Source: Pyronema omphalodes (lineage: Eukaryota > Ascomycota > Pezizomycetes > Pezizales > Pyronemataceae). Taken from it: a DNA stretch of 64,000 nt. The notes beneath the pieces were generated by a model, which did no database searches, had not been told where the DNA came from, and saw nothing but the letters and a program-made list of their open reading frames with translations. The stretch lies in assembly GCA_024516155.1 (NCBI GenBank), contig JAJJXM010000033.1:557652-621651 (forward strand). The letters run 5' to 3'. Positions 62,289 to 64,000 of the stretch are shown in pieces (position 1 is the stretch's first letter; each line of letters begins with the position of its first letter). The position numbers were made by a program, and so were the translations under genes.

Positions 62289-62482
62289 AATTTGTTTCTG
62301 TTTGTTTTCGCTCTGTGGAGCAGAAAAAGTGGGGAAAAGAAAACTCAAAATGGAAGGGGAAGAAAATTCTGTATTTGTAGATTCCGTCATGACCTTACGG
62401 TTGCATGTGACTATGAATCAATAAATAATTGGATACTTCCTCTACGGGAAATGCTTTCAGTGACTGTGACCTTTTCTAAATC

Positions 62483-62542
62483 TGTAATTTTCTGTAATTT
62501 TCTGCAATTTTCTGTAATTTTCTGTAATTTTCTGTAATTTCC
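62483..62542. repeat. 10-bp VNTR, 6 copies, copy C
   Basis: Six TGTAATTTTC-type units, one with TGCAA, the last ending TTCC. Confidence 0.95.
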
Positions 62543-63417
62543 GCCAAGGAACTCCGCGTGTAAAGGACATTATCAAGTCAAGATGGTACCGATCTCACAT
62601 CCTTGCCGCAGCGAGGAAAGCAAAATCGGACACTTTAGGCGTTCGATGCCTAGGCAAGTCCAGGACGCGGTTAAGCTGCCCCTTCTCCTGGGCGGAGTCA
62701 AGCCGTAGCAAGACTCCAATCCCAATGTCGTCTATCCGTTGAGAAAAGGAAGAGAGGTGGGGGGAAAGCTGTGGTTATATAGACTGTGCCAAGACCTTGA
62801 GTGCTCTTCCGTGAACATGACGTACTGACTGGATAGCGGGCTCGGAGTGTCAGAGTGCAAAGGGGGCAGCTGACGTTGATTCAGCAAGGAAAGAAAAGAA
62901 AATAACATGGACAGCAGGATTCAGCAGAGAATCATCGGTACAAGGACCATGAATGGCGGTTGTTGACACACGGAGCACAGAGAGTGGCACAGTGCGAAGA
63001 GGGCAGGTGACGATGATTTTACACGGACAGAAAACAGAAAAATCAACGCTTCACGGTAACGATACAGTATAGAGAGTGGCCAAGAGGGCACCGGATATTC
63101 ATTTTACACGGAAAAAAAGATAAAAGAAAAAAAGAATAAGAGTCCACTTGCAATAGGCGCATGATAATCATACTGCACGTGTCACGAAAAAAATAATCAA
63201 AAATGATTATGCAAACCAAATAATGAAAAATGATTACGCATATTTCACGGAGGAAATGCAACGACACACCGTACCGATTATGCTCTGCTATTCGGCTGAG
63301 AGAACCCGTACACGGCTTGGCAATTGGGAGAATACCGACACCGGTCGGACAATACCTCACGGAGGCTTGATTCCCGCTGTCTTTCCTTCATTCTTGCAGT
63401 ATCACCAATTTCCCAAG

Positions 63418-63480
63418 GCCCGCTCCTTCTCAAAACATGACTAATAACAGTTTTGTATTGAGAGGGAGCGGGCTTTTTTT
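63418..63480 (+). other. Strong hairpin followed by T7, copy C
   Basis: Same arms as copy A: 63418-63433 with 63458-63473, then seven T (63474-63480). Confidence 0.75.
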
Positions 63481-64000
63481 GCGTTAGGTAAACATGCGCA
63501 CCACCGTGTCTACAGCGGCATCCGAGTGACACTGCATGACTAACAAGACATTCTCCTCGACCTCGACGCCGTCTACCAACTCAACCCACTCTGCCTACTC
63601 GAGCCCCTCTGCGTAACCGACTGCATCACCCACCTCTTCGACTGAGCCCATCCACTCAGCTAACTAACCCATATCCACCCGCCTTGCCACTTCTGTCGTA
63701 GCGCCGACAGGGATGGATCACTGGACTAGTGCTGTAAATCCTCGTCCTCCATCATCCTCCATCACGCGGTGTGTAAGGAAACAGGGGTGCTAATCCTGTC
63801 AAGGGAAATCGAATCCGCGCCTGAGACCCGCAAATCTCATAAAACCGGTAGAGACAAGGAAAACCGATCATTAGGAGTACATCCGAAATGGAAAGGGTAG
63901 GAAATACCAACAGCCAAAACCATCGGGGACAGTATAAAGCGAGGAAAATGGAAGGGATAATGAAATACCAGCAGCGAAAACAGGGGGGAAAATATAAGGA

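Larger units (their letters stand above)
61706..64000. repeat. Tandem macro-repeat, copy C (partial)
   Basis: Third unit, cut by the window end after about 2.3 kb. Its middle sequence follows type A, not type B: it contains the same 54280-55290 equivalent, with net length change of about 2 bp relative to A, and a hairpin with T7 at 63418-63480. It is the evidence for an A-B-A order. Confidence 0.93.

Overview
The window looks like nuclear DNA of a filamentous ascomycete (Pezizomycotina). Introns are short (51-112 bp) with GT..AG borders and CTAAC/CTRAY-like branch points. The recognisable proteins are typical fungal ones: a Vps9 Rab5-GEF with a C-terminal CUE domain, a membrane-anchored CPYS glutaredoxin, a microsomal P450 and a fungal-type bZIP. 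The class cannot be fixed from sequence alone; Leotiomycetes is only an impression.

Layout. 1-8130: no convincing gene; very rich in short tandem repeats (TTATGGG x15, TTGTGG, TGGGAC, a 12-bp unit x4, poly-C). 8131-9130 (+): three-exon bZIP factor. 9131-22512: about 13 kb without a supportable gene, repeat-rich up to about 13.8 kb and plain afterwards. 22513-24124 (-): AT-hook protein with a small ORF behind it. 28530-30767 (-): single-exon alpha/beta hydrolase with a long disordered N-terminus. 35257-37863 (-): three-exon VPS9. 37864-47113: about 9 kb without a supportable gene. 47114-47674 (+): two-exon Grx6/7-like glutaredoxin. 49478-51442 (-): five-exon cytochrome P450, tail-to-tail with the glutaredoxin. 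53161 to the end: a tandem array of 4.0-4.5 kb units (two complete, one cut by the window edge), each complete unit carrying a tRNA-like pol III gene and a strong hairpin followed by a T-run.

The genes do not form an obvious pathway or cluster. VPS9 (endosomal Rab5 activation) and the glutaredoxin (ER/Golgi lumen redox) both serve the secretory/endocytic system, but they are 9 kb apart and adjacency by chance is the simplest reading. The P450 has no visible biosynthetic partner.

The least ordinary part is the 3' array. Its middle segments alternate (type A, type B, type A), which suggests a higher-order repeat of about 8.5 kb. A 355-bp block is the same by eye in all three copies. A tRNA-like gene has a partly duplicated anticodon loop. 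A 16-bp-stem hairpin keeps its pairing through G-U wobbles where copies differ. I could not run alignments or searches, so identities are by eye and no claim of a new system is made.
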